Source: Polynucleobacter sp. UK-Kesae-W10
Lineage (GTDB): Bacteria; Pseudomonadota; Gammaproteobacteria; Burkholderiales; Burkholderiaceae
Assembly (NCBI RefSeq): GCF_018881575.1
Contig: NZ_JACVQB010000001.1
Location: 854,986 to 918,985, forward strand
Length of the DNA stretch: 64,000 nt
Reading direction: 5' to 3'
Both the position numbers and the translations under genes were made by a program. The notes beneath the pieces were generated by a model that was not told the origin of the DNA, did no database searches, and saw only the letters and a list, made by a program, of their open reading frames with translations. Positions 51,270 to 61,271 of the stretch are shown piece by piece. The first letter of the stretch is position 1. Every line of letters starts with the position of its first letter.

Positions 51270-54200
51270 TTGAGTTTCGTTACCTCCTTCATCCGGGGAG
51301 TCTTGGATAAGCGCGTGATCATTCTGATCACTGCCGCTTTGCTGTTGGTGCTTGGTGCATTTAGCTTAAAGCAATTACCGATTCAGCCATATCCTGGCGT
51401 TGCGCCTTTGACGATTCAGGCAATCTCTCAGTGGCCGGGTAGAAGTACAACGGAAGTTGAGCAGCAGGTAACCATCCCAGTAGAAAATGCGTTGGCTGGT
51501 ATCCCAGGGGTCAAGGCATTTCGATCGGTATCACTCTTTGGCTTGTCAGTTGTCACACTGAAGTTCAATGACAATGCTGATCCTTTTAAGGTACGCCAAA
51601 TCTTTATTACCAATTTAGGTAATGTCGCGTTTCCTCCAGGCGTTAACTCCAGCGTTAGCCCAGACTCCGATGCTACTGGTGAGATCTTGCGCTATCAGGT
51701 AACGTCTGATTATGCATCGCCAACCCGTCTGAAGACCTTACAAAACTACGAGATCTACAAAGAGCTAAAGCAGACTCCTGGTATTGCTGATGTTTCTTCT
51801 TTTGGCGGCAAGGTACGTCAATATCAAGTGATTGTGAGTCCCGAGAGTTTGCAGTCAAAGGGCGTGACGGTTCCTCAGTTAATTGATGCGCTCTCAAAAG
51901 CCAATGACAATACCGGCGGCGGAATTCTGCCGAGTGGTGAGCAGCAGTTCGTAGTGCGTGGTGTTGGCTTGCTCAAAAATATCGAAGACATTAAGCAGGT
52001 TGTAATCGCAGTGAATAAGGGTGTGCCAGTGCGTATTGGTGATGTCGCCAATGTGGTGATTGGTAATGCCCCACGCTTAGGCTTATTCCAGTTTGATAAC
52101 AATCCAGACTCCGTTGAGGGGATTGTGTATTTGCGTCGTGGTGAGAACGCTTCTGAAGTCTTGGCACGTGTGCGCGAAAAGATCACCAATATCAATAACC
52201 ATATTTTGCCCCCCGGCATTCAGGTGAAGCCTTTCTATGACCGCCAAGTATTGCTAGACATTACTGTGGGCACTGTGAAGCACACCATGTTCTTTGGTAT
52301 CAGCATGGTCTTGGTCTTGTTGTATGTGTTCTTGGGTAATTTCCGCGCAGCTGCTGTGGTTGCCGCTGTCATTCCTTTGGCGCTGTGCTTTTCTTTCATC
52401 ATGATGTACCTCTTTAATGTCCCGGCCAATTTGATTTCCTTGGGGGCAATTGACTTTGGGGTGATCGTAGATGCGGCAGTGATCATTACAGAAAACGTAA
52501 TGCGTCACATGGAGGAGGGCGGTAAGCGCGTCAACCAAAGCATCATTTTGGCGACTAGCGAAGTGCAGCGAGCCATGGTCTACTCCACGAGCATCATTAT
52601 CGTGGCTTACTCACCTTTATTTCTAATGGGTGGCGTTGAGGGGATCATCTTTAAGCCCATGGCGTTCACGATGGGCTTCGCACTGATTGCATCGATTGTG
52701 CTGAGTTTGACCTTCTTGCCGGCATCAATGTCATATGTATTTGGAGATAAGTTCCATCACGCACCTCCAAAATTTATTACTTGGATGTTAGAGCGGTATC
52801 GCCCCCTCTTGCGTAAATGGATGGATCACCCACGTCACGTGATTGCGATTTCGGTTTTCATCTTGGGCGTGACTTTATTGAGTGCCACCCGACTTGGAAC
52901 AGCGTTTTTACCGACCTTAGAAGAAAACAATATTTGGTTGCGGGTGACTTTACCCAATACGGTTGATTTGGATTACTCCATTAGCGTTGCCAATCAGTTG
53001 CGTGAAACTTTCTTAAAGCAGCCTGAGTTAGAAAAAGTAGCCGTGCAGATTGGTCGTCCAGATGATGGCACCGATTCGACTGGAGTATTTAATCAAGAGT
53101 ATGGTTTGTATCTCAAATCTCCTGAAGAGATGCCTAAGGGTACTAATAAGCAAATGTTAATTAGTCATTTACAGGCAGAGCTCGATAAGATTCCAGGAGT
53201 GAATTACAGCTTCTCACAATACATTCAAGATAACGTTAATGAGGCCTTATCAGGCGTGAAGGGTGAAAACTCCGTCAAGATCTTTGGTTCGGATTTAGAG
53301 GTGCTGGCACAAAAAGCCCATGAAGTAGTCACGCAGCTCAAAAAAGTACGCGGTATTGAGGATGAGAATACGCTCAAGGAGTTGGGCCAGCCTACGCTCA
53401 ATATCCAAATTGATCGTGAGCGTGCAGCGCGCTATGGTGTCAATGTCAGCGATATTCAAACGGTTGTAGCCAATTCGATTGGTGGTGCTCCCGTATCGAA
53501 TTTCTTAGAGGATGAAAAGACCTTTGGCATTGCGGTGCGTTTAAATGAAGCAAGCCGGAATGACATTCCTGACGTAGCTAACTTGCTGATTGATACCCCG
53601 AATGGTCAAAAAGTACCGCTTAGTATGGTAGCCAAAGTGCAATTAACGGATGGACCTTTCTTTATCTATCGTGAAGCTGGCAAGCGTTATATCGCGGTCA
53701 TCTTTAGCGTACGCGGTCGCGATTTGGGTAGTGCAGTAGAGGATGCCAAGTACTTGGTAGAGAAGAATGTGGCACTGCCAACCAATTACACCATTGCGTG
53801 GGATGGTCAGTTTAATCAGATGAAGGCAGCCCAACAAAAGTTGATGGTCATTATTCCGTTAACCTTAGTGGCGATCTTCTTATTATTGGTCACTGCTCTC
53901 GGTAATTTCCGTGATGCAGTCATTGTGCTCATTAATGTGCCATTTGCAGCGATTGGTGGCATCATCGCCTTGCATCTAGGTGGTGAGACATTGAGTATTT
54001 CGGCGCTCTTTGGATTCTTATCGTTATTTGGTATTGCCATTCAGGATGGCGTGATTCTGATTTCCTATATCAATAAGACCGTAGCGGAAGAGCATGGCGC
54101 CATGAAAGACGCCATGGTAGACGGTGCCGCTTTGCGCGTTCGCCCTGTGCTGATGACGGCAATGCTAGCTGGCTTAGGTTTATTGCCTGCTGCTTTGTCT

Positions 54201-54347
54201 CATTCGATTGGCTCTGAAGCGCAGCGTCCATTGGCTTTGGTAATTGTTGGTGGGATGGTGACCACCACTGTTCTTACTTTATTAGTATTGCCGGTAATCT
54301 ACGCTGCAATGAGAGCGCGCGGCAAACATAAACCGGGTCTCGTATAA
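51270..54347 (+). CDS. Heavy-metal RND pump (CzcA/CusA-like)
   Basis: A 1025-residue proton-driven pump with the usual 12 helices and two periplasmic loops. TTG start at 51270 after AGGAGG. Typical HME-RND landmarks: [37 protein letters not shown] (in TM4, with the conserved Asp pair), and [16 protein letters not shown]. Pumps in this class export Zn, Co, Cd or Cu/Ag. The exact metal cannot be told; no Met-rich CusA-type relay is obvious. The surE gene follows 2 bases later on the same strand. Confidence 0.92.
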   Translation: MSFVTSFIRGVLDKRVIILITAALLLVLGAFSLKQLPIQPYPGVAPLTIQAISQWPGRSTTEVEQQVTIPVENALAGIPGVKAFRSVSLFGLSVVTLKFNDNADPFKVRQIFITNLGNVAFPPGVNSSVSPDSDATGEILRYQVTSDYASPTRLKTLQNYEIYKELKQTPGIADVSSFGGKVRQYQVIVSPESLQSKGVTVPQLIDALSKANDNTGGGILPSGEQQFVVRGVGLLKNIEDIKQVVIAVNKGVPVRIGDVANVVIGNAPRLGLFQFDNNPDSVEGIVYLRRGENASEVLARVREKITNINNHILPPGIQVKPFYDRQVLLDITVGTVKHTMFFGISMVLVLLYVFLGNFRAAAVVAAVIPLALCFSFIMMYLFNVPANLISLGAIDFGVIVDAAVIITENVMRHMEEGGKRVNQSIILATSEVQRAMVYSTSIIIVAYSPLFLMGGVEGIIFKPMAFTMGFALIASIVLSLTFLPASMSYVFGDKFHHAPPKFITWMLERYRPLLRKWMDHPRHVIAISVFILGVTLLSATRLGTAFLPTLEENNIWLRVTLPNTVDLDYSISVANQLRETFLKQPELEKVAVQIGRPDDGTDSTGVFNQEYGLYLKSPEEMPKGTNKQMLISHLQAELDKIPGVNYSFSQYIQDNVNEALSGVKGENSVKIFGSDLEVLAQKAHEVVTQLKKVRGIEDENTLKELGQPTLNIQIDRERAARYGVNVSDIQTVVANSIGGAPVSNFLEDEKTFGIAVRLNEASRNDIPDVANLLIDTPNGQKVPLSMVAKVQLTDGPFFIYREAGKRYIAVIFSVRGRDLGSAVEDAKYLVEKNVALPTNYTIAWDGQFNQMKAAQQKLMVIIPLTLVAIFLLLVTALGNFRDAVIVLINVPFAAIGGIIALHLGGETLSISALFGFLSLFGIAIQDGVILISYINKTVAEEHGAMKDAMVDGAALRVRPVLMTAMLAGLGLLPAALSHSIGSEAQRPLALVIVGGMVTTTVLTLLVLPVIYAAMRARGKHKPGLV

Positions 54348-54349
54348 CT

Positions 54350-55135
54350 ATGTCTAAGCAACCCCATATTTTGGTATCCAATGACGATGGCTATTTAGCT
54401 CCGGGATTGTTGGCCTTGGTCAATGCGGTACGTCCTTTGGGACGCATTACCGTCATTGCGCCAGAGCAAAACCATAGTGGTGCCTCGAACTCTTTGACGC
54501 TTTCAAGACCACTCTCGATTCATCGAGTAGCTGGTGGCGAGCGTGATGGCTTCTTCTTCATCAACGGCACGCCAACTGATTGCGTACACGTAGCCATGAC
54601 CGGCTTCTTGGATGAAAAGCCAGATTTAGTCATCTCCGGTATTAATCAAGGCGAGAACATGGGGGAAGATGTGCTGTATTCAGGCACAGTCGCTGCTGCA
54701 GTAGAGGGTGTGATGTTTGGTGTACCTGGAATTGCTTTCTCGCAAATTGATCGCGGTTGGAATCGTATTGAAGATGCTGCTAAAGCGGCCCATGATGTTG
54801 TGGCACAAATGTTGGTTTCAGCATTAAGTCGCACCGATGGTACTGCTACGCTACTCAACGTGAACATTCCCAATCGTCCTTACGCGGATTTGTATCGCTG
54901 GCGTGTTACCCGTTTAGGCAATCGCCATCACTCTCAGCCTGTAGTGGTACAAGATAGTCCGCGTGGAGAAAAGATCTACTGGATCGGTGCTGCAGGTGAT
55001 GTCAAAGAAGGTTCTGAAGGTACGGATTTTCATGCGGTAGCCGAAGGCTGCATCTCCATTACGCCGATGCAATTGGATTTAACGCATCATGCGCGTTTAG
55101 CTGCCATGCGCGCCAATGGTTGGGATCGCGGTTGA
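54350..55135 (+). CDS. surE: 5'/3'-nucleotidase SurE
   Basis: A 261-residue survival protein: [11 protein letters not shown] (9-19), the metal-binding Asp-Asp pair, [23 protein letters not shown] and [22 protein letters not shown], all conserved. It dephosphorylates nucleoside monophosphates and is linked to stationary-phase survival. It overlaps pcm by 4 bases. The expected pcm-nlpD follow. Confidence 0.97.
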   Translation: MSKQPHILVSNDDGYLAPGLLALVNAVRPLGRITVIAPEQNHSGASNSLTLSRPLSIHRVAGGERDGFFFINGTPTDCVHVAMTGFLDEKPDLVISGINQGENMGEDVLYSGTVAAAVEGVMFGVPGIAFSQIDRGWNRIEDAAKAAHDVVAQMLVSALSRTDGTATLLNVNIPNRPYADLYRWRVTRLGNRHHSQPVVVQDSPRGEKIYWIGAAGDVKEGSEGTDFHAVAEGCISITPMQLDLTHHARLAAMRANGWDRG

Positions 55136-55788
55136 AAGCACCTACAGAGCGTTTTGCAGCCTATCGGCAGGCCCTAGCAGCAAAAGTCCATGCCGGGGGC
55201 GTCAAACACGGTAAAACTTTAGAAGCGATTGCGACAGTGCCACGCCATGCTTTTATGGATCCTGGTTTGCATGCACAAGCCTATGAAGATACTGCGCTTC
55301 CGATTGGCCATGAGCAAACGATTTCTAAACCATCGGTTGTTGCCCACATGATTGAGCTGCTACATAAGCCAAGACATAAGCTCGGTAAAGTGCTTGAAAT
55401 TGGTACTGGTTGTGGTTACCAAGCGGCCGTTTTAAGTTTGCTTGCAGATGAGGTGTATTCCATTGAGCGTATTCGTCCTCTGCACGACATGGCGCGCTCT
55501 AAATTGCGACCTTTCCGGATTAATAATTTACGTTTGATTTATGGAGACGGTATTTTGGGGCTTCCCCAAGCAGCTCCATTTGATGGGATTATTTTGGCTG
55601 CTGCTGGTCTGGGCATCCCAGATGCGTTATTGGATCAATTGGCGATCGGCGGGCGTTTGGTTGCCCCAGTTGCCAAAAATGACAAAGAACAGCAATTGGT
55701 TGTAGTCGAGAGAATGAGCTCCCAGCGCTACCAAAGAACTGTGCTGGACGAGGTCTTTTTTGTCCCCTTACAATCAGGGGTAGTATGA
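55132..55788 (+). CDS. pcm: Protein-L-isoaspartate O-methyltransferase
   Basis: A 218-residue SAM-dependent repair enzyme. The start is the TTG at 55132, overlapping the surE stop as TTGA; an earlier TTG at 55120 is possible. [27 protein letters not shown] is motif I and its flanks, and [11 protein letters not shown] marks motif II. It methylates isoaspartyl residues in aged proteins. Its stop overlaps the nlpD start by four bases (ATGA). Confidence 0.94.
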   Translation: MKAPTERFAAYRQALAAKVHAGGVKHGKTLEAIATVPRHAFMDPGLHAQAYEDTALPIGHEQTISKPSVVAHMIELLHKPRHKLGKVLEIGTGCGYQAAVLSLLADEVYSIERIRPLHDMARSKLRPFRINNLRLIYGDGILGLPQAAPFDGIILAAAGLGIPDALLDQLAIGGRLVAPVAKNDKEQQLVVVERMSSQRYQRTVLDEVFFVPLQSGVV

Positions 55789-56588
55789 GATTGACTATGA
55801 CCATGATGAACTCCATGACCAATTTAACTAAAGGCTTTCTGATTGCACTCTTGTCCACTCTGGTGATGCTGACGGGGTGCTCTACGCCTCGCACCAAACC
55901 AGCGGGCGTGATCGATCGCTCTGGTGGCTCAAGTGCTGCTTATGAGCCTGCACCTCCAGGCTACTATCGCGTCAAGAAAGGCGATACTTTGGCACGCATT
56001 GCTTTAGATCATGGTCAAGCGCCACGAGATGTAGCGCAATGGAATAGTGCTGCCAATCCAAGCTTTAATCCAAACGTCATCGAAGTAGGTGATTTGATTT
56101 TGATTAAGCCACCTGCTGGCACCAAAGTTGCTAAGCCGGCGGAGAAAAAATTGACGCCTGCAAATCCAGTAACCGATAAAGCGGATGTCCCAGCGCCGGA
56201 GCCTACCAAAGCTGAGGTAGTTGCAGAACCGGGTATTCGTTTGTCATGGCCTGCAAAAGGCAAGGTGACTGGTGAATTTAATGAAACCAACAAAGGTATC
56301 GACATCGCCGGCAAAGTGGGTGAGCCAGTATTAGCTGCGTCTGATGGCAAAGTGGTTTACGCAGGCAATAGTTTGCGTGGCTATGGCAATCTCGTGATTG
56401 TGAAGCATGACAATACCTATCTCACGGCCTATGCACACAACAGTAAGCTCCTGGTAAAAGAGGGCGATTCTGTTCGTAAGGGTCAGAAAATTGCTGAGAT
56501 GGGTGATACCGATGCTAATGCACCGAAACTCCATTTTGAATTGCGCGTAAACGGCAAACCAGTCAATCCAACGCCGTACCTGCAGTAA
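55785..56588 (+). CDS. nlpD: NlpD-like lipoprotein (LysM + degenerate M23)
   Basis: A 267-residue lipoprotein with lipobox LTGC (Cys32), LysM domain ([20 protein letters not shown], about 61-108), linker and C-terminal M23/LytM domain (about 150-267). The metal-site motif HxxxD is NKGID here (Asn169 in place of His), and the second HxH is PKLHFEL (only His250 is present), so it is almost surely not a peptidase. Such LytM factors activate amidases (AmiC) for daughter-cell separation. The stop is 22 bases before an exonuclease gene. Confidence 0.92.
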   Translation: MRLTMTMMNSMTNLTKGFLIALLSTLVMLTGCSTPRTKPAGVIDRSGGSSAAYEPAPPGYYRVKKGDTLARIALDHGQAPRDVAQWNSAANPSFNPNVIEVGDLILIKPPAGTKVAKPAEKKLTPANPVTDKADVPAPEPTKAEVVAEPGIRLSWPAKGKVTGEFNETNKGIDIAGKVGEPVLAASDGKVVYAGNSLRGYGNLVIVKHDNTYLTAYAHNSKLLVKEGDSVRKGQKIAEMGDTDANAPKLHFELRVNGKPVNPTPYLQ

Positions 56589-56610
56589 TGTTGCTGGCTT
56601 AAGAAGCGCT

Positions 56611-57432
56611 ATGGCCACTGTCCTGGTATTTGATATTGAAACCATTCCGGATGTAGCTGGATTGCGTCGATTGGAAGATTATCCAGACACGATGAGTGAC
56701 TCAGAGGTTGCCGCTCAAGCCATGGCAGAGCGTGCCGCAAAAACTGGTAGCGAGTTTTTACCCTTGTATCTGCAAAAGATTGTGGCGATTTCTTGTGTGA
56801 TCCGCCGCACTACTAAGGAAGGTGCACCCCAAATTAAAGTAGGCACACTGGGCACCCCACAAGATGATGAGAAGGTATTAATTCAGGCCTTCTTTGATCT
56901 CATTGAAAAATATACTCCGCAATTGGTGTCTTGGAATGGCAGTGGTTTTGATTTACCAGTGCTGCATTACCGCGCTCTCGCAAATCATATTCAGGCACCG
57001 CGGTATTGGGAGATGGGTGAGAGCCAGGAGGCTGATAGCCGTGAGTTCAAGTGGAATAACTACATTAGTCGATACCATATGCGTCATCTGGATATGATGG
57101 ATCTCTTGGCGAAATTCAATGGCAGGGCAAACGCCCCTTTGGATGGTCTCGCTAAACTTTGTGGTTTTCCGGGCAAGATGGGTATGGATGGCAGTCAAGT
57201 TTGGCCTGCCTATCAAGATGGCAAGATTAATGACATTCGCCGCTATTGCGAAACCGATGTGGTCAATACCTATTTAATGTATTGCCGTTTTCAACTGCTG
57301 CGTGGCGGTTTTACAGCAGAGGAATACCAAGAAGAGATCGCCTTTGTAAAAGCCTACTTAGAAAAAGAGGCAAAGGAGCCGAATGGCGGTCAATGGCAAG
57401 AATATCTCCAAGGATTTGCGCCGGATGCGTAG
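56611..57432 (+). CDS. PolB-like 3'-5' exonuclease (DNA_pol_B_exo2)
   Basis: A 273-residue DEDDy-type nuclease: FDIETIP (Asp8, Glu10) near the N-terminus, SWNGSGFDLPVLHYRAL and YCETDVVNTYLMY. The family PF10108 is found next to rlmD in betaproteobacteria. Function inferred from motifs is nucleic-acid proofreading or RNA processing. It overlaps the rlmD start by 50 bases (rlmD ATG at 57383). Confidence 0.88.
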   Translation: MATVLVFDIETIPDVAGLRRLEDYPDTMSDSEVAAQAMAERAAKTGSEFLPLYLQKIVAISCVIRRTTKEGAPQIKVGTLGTPQDDEKVLIQAFFDLIEKYTPQLVSWNGSGFDLPVLHYRALANHIQAPRYWEMGESQEADSREFKWNNYISRYHMRHLDMMDLLAKFNGRANAPLDGLAKLCGFPGKMGMDGSQVWPAYQDGKINDIRRYCETDVVNTYLMYCRFQLLRGGFTAEEYQEEIAFVKAYLEKEAKEPNGGQWQEYLQGFAPDA

Positions 57433-58855
57433 AGGGGATAAGCCAGTCAATATTGAGGTTGAGCAGCCTATTGAAGTTGAATCTCTCGATCTCGATGCCC
57501 AGGGAATTGCCCGTTTAGCACCAAACGAAGAAGAGGCAGCGCAAGGTCAAAGTGGCAAGGTTATCTTTATCAAGGGAGCCTTACCGACCGAACGTGTGAC
57601 CTATACGATCACGAGTGATAAGGCCCGCTTTAGTAAAGCCAAAGTCCGCGAGATCCTCAAGCCAGCTGTCTTTAGGGCAAACCCCCAATGTGCCGCCTTT
57701 GGTGTTTGTGGGGGTTGCACCATGCAGCACTTAGATATTCGTGCGCAGGTTGCCATGAAGCAGCGCGTACTCGAAGATGACTTACATCACATCGCCAAAG
57801 TGGCTCCAGAAGAAATTCTGCGCCCGATGGGTGGACCTACTTGGGAGTATCGTCATCGGGCACGTTTAAGTGCCGTTAATCGCTCGATTAAAAAGGGCAC
57901 GGTACTGATTGGTTTTCATGAAGGTAAGAGTGGTTATGTCGCTGATATGTTGGCTTGCGAGATCTTGCCTAAACAGGTTTCCAATCTCTTGCCAGAAATG
58001 CGTAAATTGGTCATGGGCTTATCGATTGTGGACCGTATGCCGCAAATTGAGATTGCAGTAGGCGAGCCAGAAGATCCGCAATCAGACGACCCCAAGAAGA
58101 CAAAACCGGTCATCGCCTTGGTCTTCCGGAATCTACAGCCTCTCACTAGCGCCGACGAGGATTTATTGCGAGCATTTGCTGATCAACATCAGGTGTGGAT
58201 TTGGTTGCAGCCTAAAGGCATTGAAACGGTCGCGCCGTTTTATCCGCTCACAGGCAAGCTGTGTTATCGCTTGCCGGAATTCGAGATTGAAATGCCCTTT
58301 AAGCCTGCTGACTTTACGCAAGTCAATCACATGATGAACCGCGCTTTGGTGAGTAAGGCCGTTCGGATGCTAGAGCTTCAAGAGGCAGATCGAGTATTGG
58401 ATTTATTTTGCGGCATTGGTAATTTCACATTACCGCTGGCCAGAAAAGCAAAACACGTTTTAGGGATTGAGGGTCTTGCAACCCTCACAGCCCGAGCTAA
58501 AGCTAATGCAGAACACAATGGCTTAGTGGATAAAGTCAGCTTTATGCAAAGTGATTTATTTGAAGTGACAACGGAGACGATTGCATCCTGGGGTAAAGCA
58601 GAACGCTGGTTAATGGATCCGCCTCGTGAAGGTGCGATGGAGATTTGCAAAGCGCTTGCAGATCTGCATATACAGAAGAGTGATTTATTGCCTCAGCGGA
58701 TTGTCTACGTTTCTTGTAATCCCAAAACCCTCGCTCGGGATACTGAAATTCTGTGTCACCAAGCTGGCTACTCCCTCAAGGGGGCAGGAATCGTCAATAT
58801 GTTCCCCCATACTTCCCACGTAGAGTCCATGGCGATTTTTGATAGGGCGCAGTGA
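57383..58855 (+). CDS. rlmD: 23S rRNA (uracil-1939-C5)-methyltransferase
   Basis: A 490-residue enzyme with an Fe-S site: Cys103, Cys109, Cys112 and Cys192, TRAM-like N-terminal domain, SAM domain VLDLFCGIGNFTLPLA and catalytic VSCNPKTLARD near the end. It methylates U1939 of 23S rRNA. The ATG at 57383 is preceded by AAAGGAG at 57372-57378 and is preferred over an in-frame ATG at 57425, although it overlaps the preceding gene by 50 bases. Confidence 0.93.
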   Translation: MAVNGKNISKDLRRMRRGDKPVNIEVEQPIEVESLDLDAQGIARLAPNEEEAAQGQSGKVIFIKGALPTERVTYTITSDKARFSKAKVREILKPAVFRANPQCAAFGVCGGCTMQHLDIRAQVAMKQRVLEDDLHHIAKVAPEEILRPMGGPTWEYRHRARLSAVNRSIKKGTVLIGFHEGKSGYVADMLACEILPKQVSNLLPEMRKLVMGLSIVDRMPQIEIAVGEPEDPQSDDPKKTKPVIALVFRNLQPLTSADEDLLRAFADQHQVWIWLQPKGIETVAPFYPLTGKLCYRLPEFEIEMPFKPADFTQVNHMMNRALVSKAVRMLELQEADRVLDLFCGIGNFTLPLARKAKHVLGIEGLATLTARAKANAEHNGLVDKVSFMQSDLFEVTTETIASWGKAERWLMDPPREGAMEICKALADLHIQKSDLLPQRIVYVSCNPKTLARDTEILCHQAGYSLKGAGIVNMFPHTSHVESMAIFDRAQ

Positions 58856-58919
58856 GTGTGGCTCAGTAAGTTTGATATAGTGTTTTCAATAAATACATAA
58901 AAATATTCGGGGGCAGGTC

Positions 58920-59474
58920 ATGAAAAAAATAGCAATTTTGTTGTGGACTCTTTCCATCCCCATGGCTTATGGCCAATCTCAAAATTTTGAAGGTTTTGGT
59001 TTAGCAATTGACTATTCCTTAAACTCCATTACGGATAAATCTACTCCGGGTGATACTGCAACAAGCAACAGTGGAATCCCAAGTATTACTGTTGATGTAT
59101 ATAAGGCTATCAATAACCAGTGGCTGGTCGGCGCCTATGGAACTTATGATCTGGCAACGACTGATACGGCGGGAAGCGATCCCGATGCGCAACATCCTAT
59201 CGACGCCGGTGGAAAACTCGCCTATGCAGTCACAGATGACTTGCTGGGGTACATCAAACTTGGATGGTCATGGTCTAAATTTTCTTCACCGGGCTATTAC
59301 CAGTGGATGAATGGCCCTAGTTATGGCATTGGTGCTGAATATCTACTTACCAAAAAGATTTTTACCAGGGTAGAGGTCTCTCAGCAAAACTATAAATCCG
59401 TGCAGTGGAATGACGGCAGTAGCGATAAGGTCAACATCAATTCGTATACCTTCTCGGTGGGTTATAGGTTCTAG
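58920..59474 (+). CDS. Small outer-membrane beta-barrel protein
   Basis: A 184-residue protein with signal peptide (cleavage near AYG, residue 19) and eight predicted amphipathic strands, ending with the aromatic YRF typical of outer-membrane barrels. GAEYLLTKKIFTRVEVSQQNYK resembles OmpX/Opa/OmpA-barrel proteins. No periplasmic domain. Preceded by GGGGCAGG. The function is unknown. Confidence 0.78.
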   Translation: MKKIAILLWTLSIPMAYGQSQNFEGFGLAIDYSLNSITDKSTPGDTATSNSGIPSITVDVYKAINNQWLVGAYGTYDLATTDTAGSDPDAQHPIDAGGKLAYAVTDDLLGYIKLGWSWSKFSSPGYYQWMNGPSYGIGAEYLLTKKIFTRVEVSQQNYKSVQWNDGSSDKVNINSYTFSVGYRF

Positions 59475-59488
59475 CTTTCTTAAACAAT

Positions 59489-59519
59489 CCAAATTAGCCC
59501 CATTCTTGCGCTAATTTGG
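59489..59519. repeat. Perfect 9-bp inverted repeat after the barrel gene
   Basis: CCAAATTAG, 13 bases, CTAATTTGG. There is no U-tract, so it is not a standard terminator; it may protect an mRNA end or bind a protein. The remaining stretch 59520-59630 shows nothing. Confidence 0.7.
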
Positions 59520-59643
59520 TGCATATAGTGCGCCAAACATTACGAGTTGGTGCATTCCCTCCCTTACTAAGTCTTATATAAGAGTAGATTGGAATCGTGC
59601 AGCAGGGGTTTGCTGTTGATAGGTCCAATACAGGGAGAGCATC

Positions 59644-59724
59644 ATGAAAGCCTCAGATAGTTTTGCAATCTTGTTGATTTTGATTGCACTGTCTTATGCG
59701 GTAAGCATGTTTGTAGCGAACTAA
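59644..59724 (+). CDS. 26-aa single-helix membrane peptide
   Basis: ATG at 59644 with GGGAGAG about 6 bases upstream encodes MKASDSFAILLILIALSYAV followed by SMFVAN, that is one hydrophobic helix (8-24) with almost no soluble part. The ribosome site and the clean helix support translation. No homologue is recognised. Confidence 0.5.
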   Translation: MKASDSFAILLILIALSYAVSMFVAN

Positions 59725-59756
59725 ATACAAACAAGAGGGCAGGTAGTTTTAAAGGT

Positions 59757-59782
59757 AAAGAAAAAGGCGCCCGCAGGCGCCT
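59757..59782 (-). terminator. Terminator of the Bax-inhibitor-1 gene
   Basis: AGGCGCC, CGCA loop, GGCGCCT with A5 on its left (T5 on the minus strand). It lies about 50 bases after the stop of the minus-strand gene. Confidence 0.82.
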
Positions 59783-59833
59783 GATGAAACAACACACTCA
59801 ATTTATCGTGTATCTACTGTTTCTTGGACTGGC

Positions 59834-60535
59834 CTAGTCGCGATTGCCACCAACAATACCCAAGAGGGCCAGCAGATTGGTGAAGACGTTGTACACATCC
59901 AAATAGATCGCCAATGTAGCCATGATGTAGTTTGTCTCGCCGCCGTTGATCACACGCTGTACGTCAACCAAGATGAACGCGGAGAAAATGGCAATTGCCA
60001 GTACCATGACAGTCAACATCAAGGCCGGTAACTGGAGCCAGATGTTTGCCAGGGAGGCAACGATCAAGAGCAGTACGCCTACCATCAACCATTTTCCTAG
60101 GCCAGCAAAATCACTCTTGCTCACCGTGGCAATCGTTGCCATCACCGCAAAAATCGCCGCAGTACCACCAAAGGACAGCATGATGAGGGCTGCGCCGTTG
60201 CTATAGCTGTTCAGGGTGAAGCCCACGAGGCGGGACAGCATGATGCCCATGAAGAAGGTAAAGCCTAGCAAGAGCAAAACACCTACGCCGGTTTCCTTGT
60301 TCTTTTCAATTGCCCAGAAGAAGCCAAAAGCGACTGCCATGAACACAATGAAACCCAAGAAAGGGCTGCCAGAGAATAGGTCAAGACCCATTGCTACGCC
60401 AAGCCAAGCGCCAATGATGGTTGGAACCATCGAGAGTGCCAAGAGGGCATAGGTATTACGCAGTACGCGGTTGCGTACCTGGATCGTGCTAATTGAGCCG
60501 GTTTGGCCAAAGCCGTAAGAGTTCAGATCACTCAT
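59834..60535 (-). CDS. Bax inhibitor-1 / YccA family membrane protein
   Basis: A 233-residue, seven-helix inner-membrane protein. IQVRNRVLRNTYALLALSMVPTI is the conserved N-terminal part, and ILVDVQRVINGGETNYIMATLAIYLDVYNVF near the C-terminus has the family Asp and Gly-Glu. Bacterial relatives (YccA, YetJ) interact with FtsH or pass Ca2+. It is monocistronic. The upstream 279 bases contain repeated GGGCTTA elements. Confidence 0.9.
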   Translation of the reverse strand: MSDLNSYGFGQTGSISTIQVRNRVLRNTYALLALSMVPTIIGAWLGVAMGLDLFSGSPFLGFIVFMAVAFGFFWAIEKNKETGVGVLLLLGFTFFMGIMLSRLVGFTLNSYSNGAALIMLSFGGTAAIFAVMATIATVSKSDFAGLGKWLMVGVLLLIVASLANIWLQLPALMLTVMVLAIAIFSAFILVDVQRVINGGETNYIMATLAIYLDVYNVFTNLLALLGIVGGNRD

Positions 60536-60639
60536 ATTGACTCCTTCTTTTCAGGTTTATTTCAAGAGCCCATAAAGGGCTGTTGCTATTAAGTATAGAC
60601 AAAAGGCCTCAATTTCAAGTGCATGGAGAAAAGACCTAC

Positions 60640-60681
60640 AAATTCAGGGCTTATGCCTTGTAAATTCAAGGGCTTAGCCCT
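60640..60681. repeat. Direct repeats AAATTCA(A)GGGCTTA, 22 bases apart
   Basis: AAATTCAGGGCTTA at 60640-60653 recurs as AAATTCAAGGGCTTA at 60662-60676; the second is part of the palindrome AGGGCTTAGCCCT (60669-60681). A short AGCCC...GGGCT pair (60567-60581) is nearby. TATAAT at 60714-60719 is a candidate -10 for ndk. The spacing of two helical turns suggests a regulator site between the divergent genes. Confidence 0.5.
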
Positions 60682-60814
60682 ACACATATAGGGGTAAATA
60701 CGGTCAAGCAATGTATAATTTGGGGGTCGTTGAGTGAGGGTAGGGTGTTTAGCCCTTTTGCGGTTTTGTCGCCTCGCTCAACAAATACCTTTGAAATCAC
60801 TATTGGAGTCTTGA

Positions 60815-61240
60815 ATGGCAATTGAACGCACCCTCTCTATTATCAAACCTGATGCTGTCGCTAAAAACGTCATCGGCAAAATTTATGACCGTTTTGAATC
60901 TGCTGGTTTGAAGATCGTTGCTTCCAGAATGGCGCATTTGTCACAAAACGAAGCCGAGCAGTTCTATGGCGTTCACAAAGATCGTCCTTTCTTCAAAGAT
61001 TTGGTGAGCTTCATGATTTCTGGTCCAGTCATGATTCAAGTATTAGAAGGCGAAGGCGCTATTGCTAAGAATCGTGATTTGATGGGCGCTACTGATCCTA
61101 AGAAAGCAGAAAAAGGCACTATTCGTGCTGACTTTGCTGACAGCATTGATGCTAATGCTGTGCATGGTTCTGACGCTCCTGAAACAGCTGCCGTGGAAGT
61201 TGCATTCTTCTTCCCAGGCATGAATGTTTTCAATCGTTAA
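60815..61240 (+). CDS. ndk: Nucleoside diphosphate kinase
   Basis: A 141-residue kinase of family length: [21 protein letters not shown], the active-site His117 in [10 protein letters not shown], and EVAFFFPG near the end. It transfers phosphate from ATP to other nucleoside diphosphates. TTGGAG lies 8 bases before the ATG. Followed by rlmN at 31 bases. Confidence 0.97.
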   Translation: MAIERTLSIIKPDAVAKNVIGKIYDRFESAGLKIVASRMAHLSQNEAEQFYGVHKDRPFFKDLVSFMISGPVMIQVLEGEGAIAKNRDLMGATDPKKAEKGTIRADFADSIDANAVHGSDAPETAAVEVAFFFPGMNVFNR

Positions 61241-61271
61241 TCAACAACCTATTTATTGATAAGTAGGCGCA

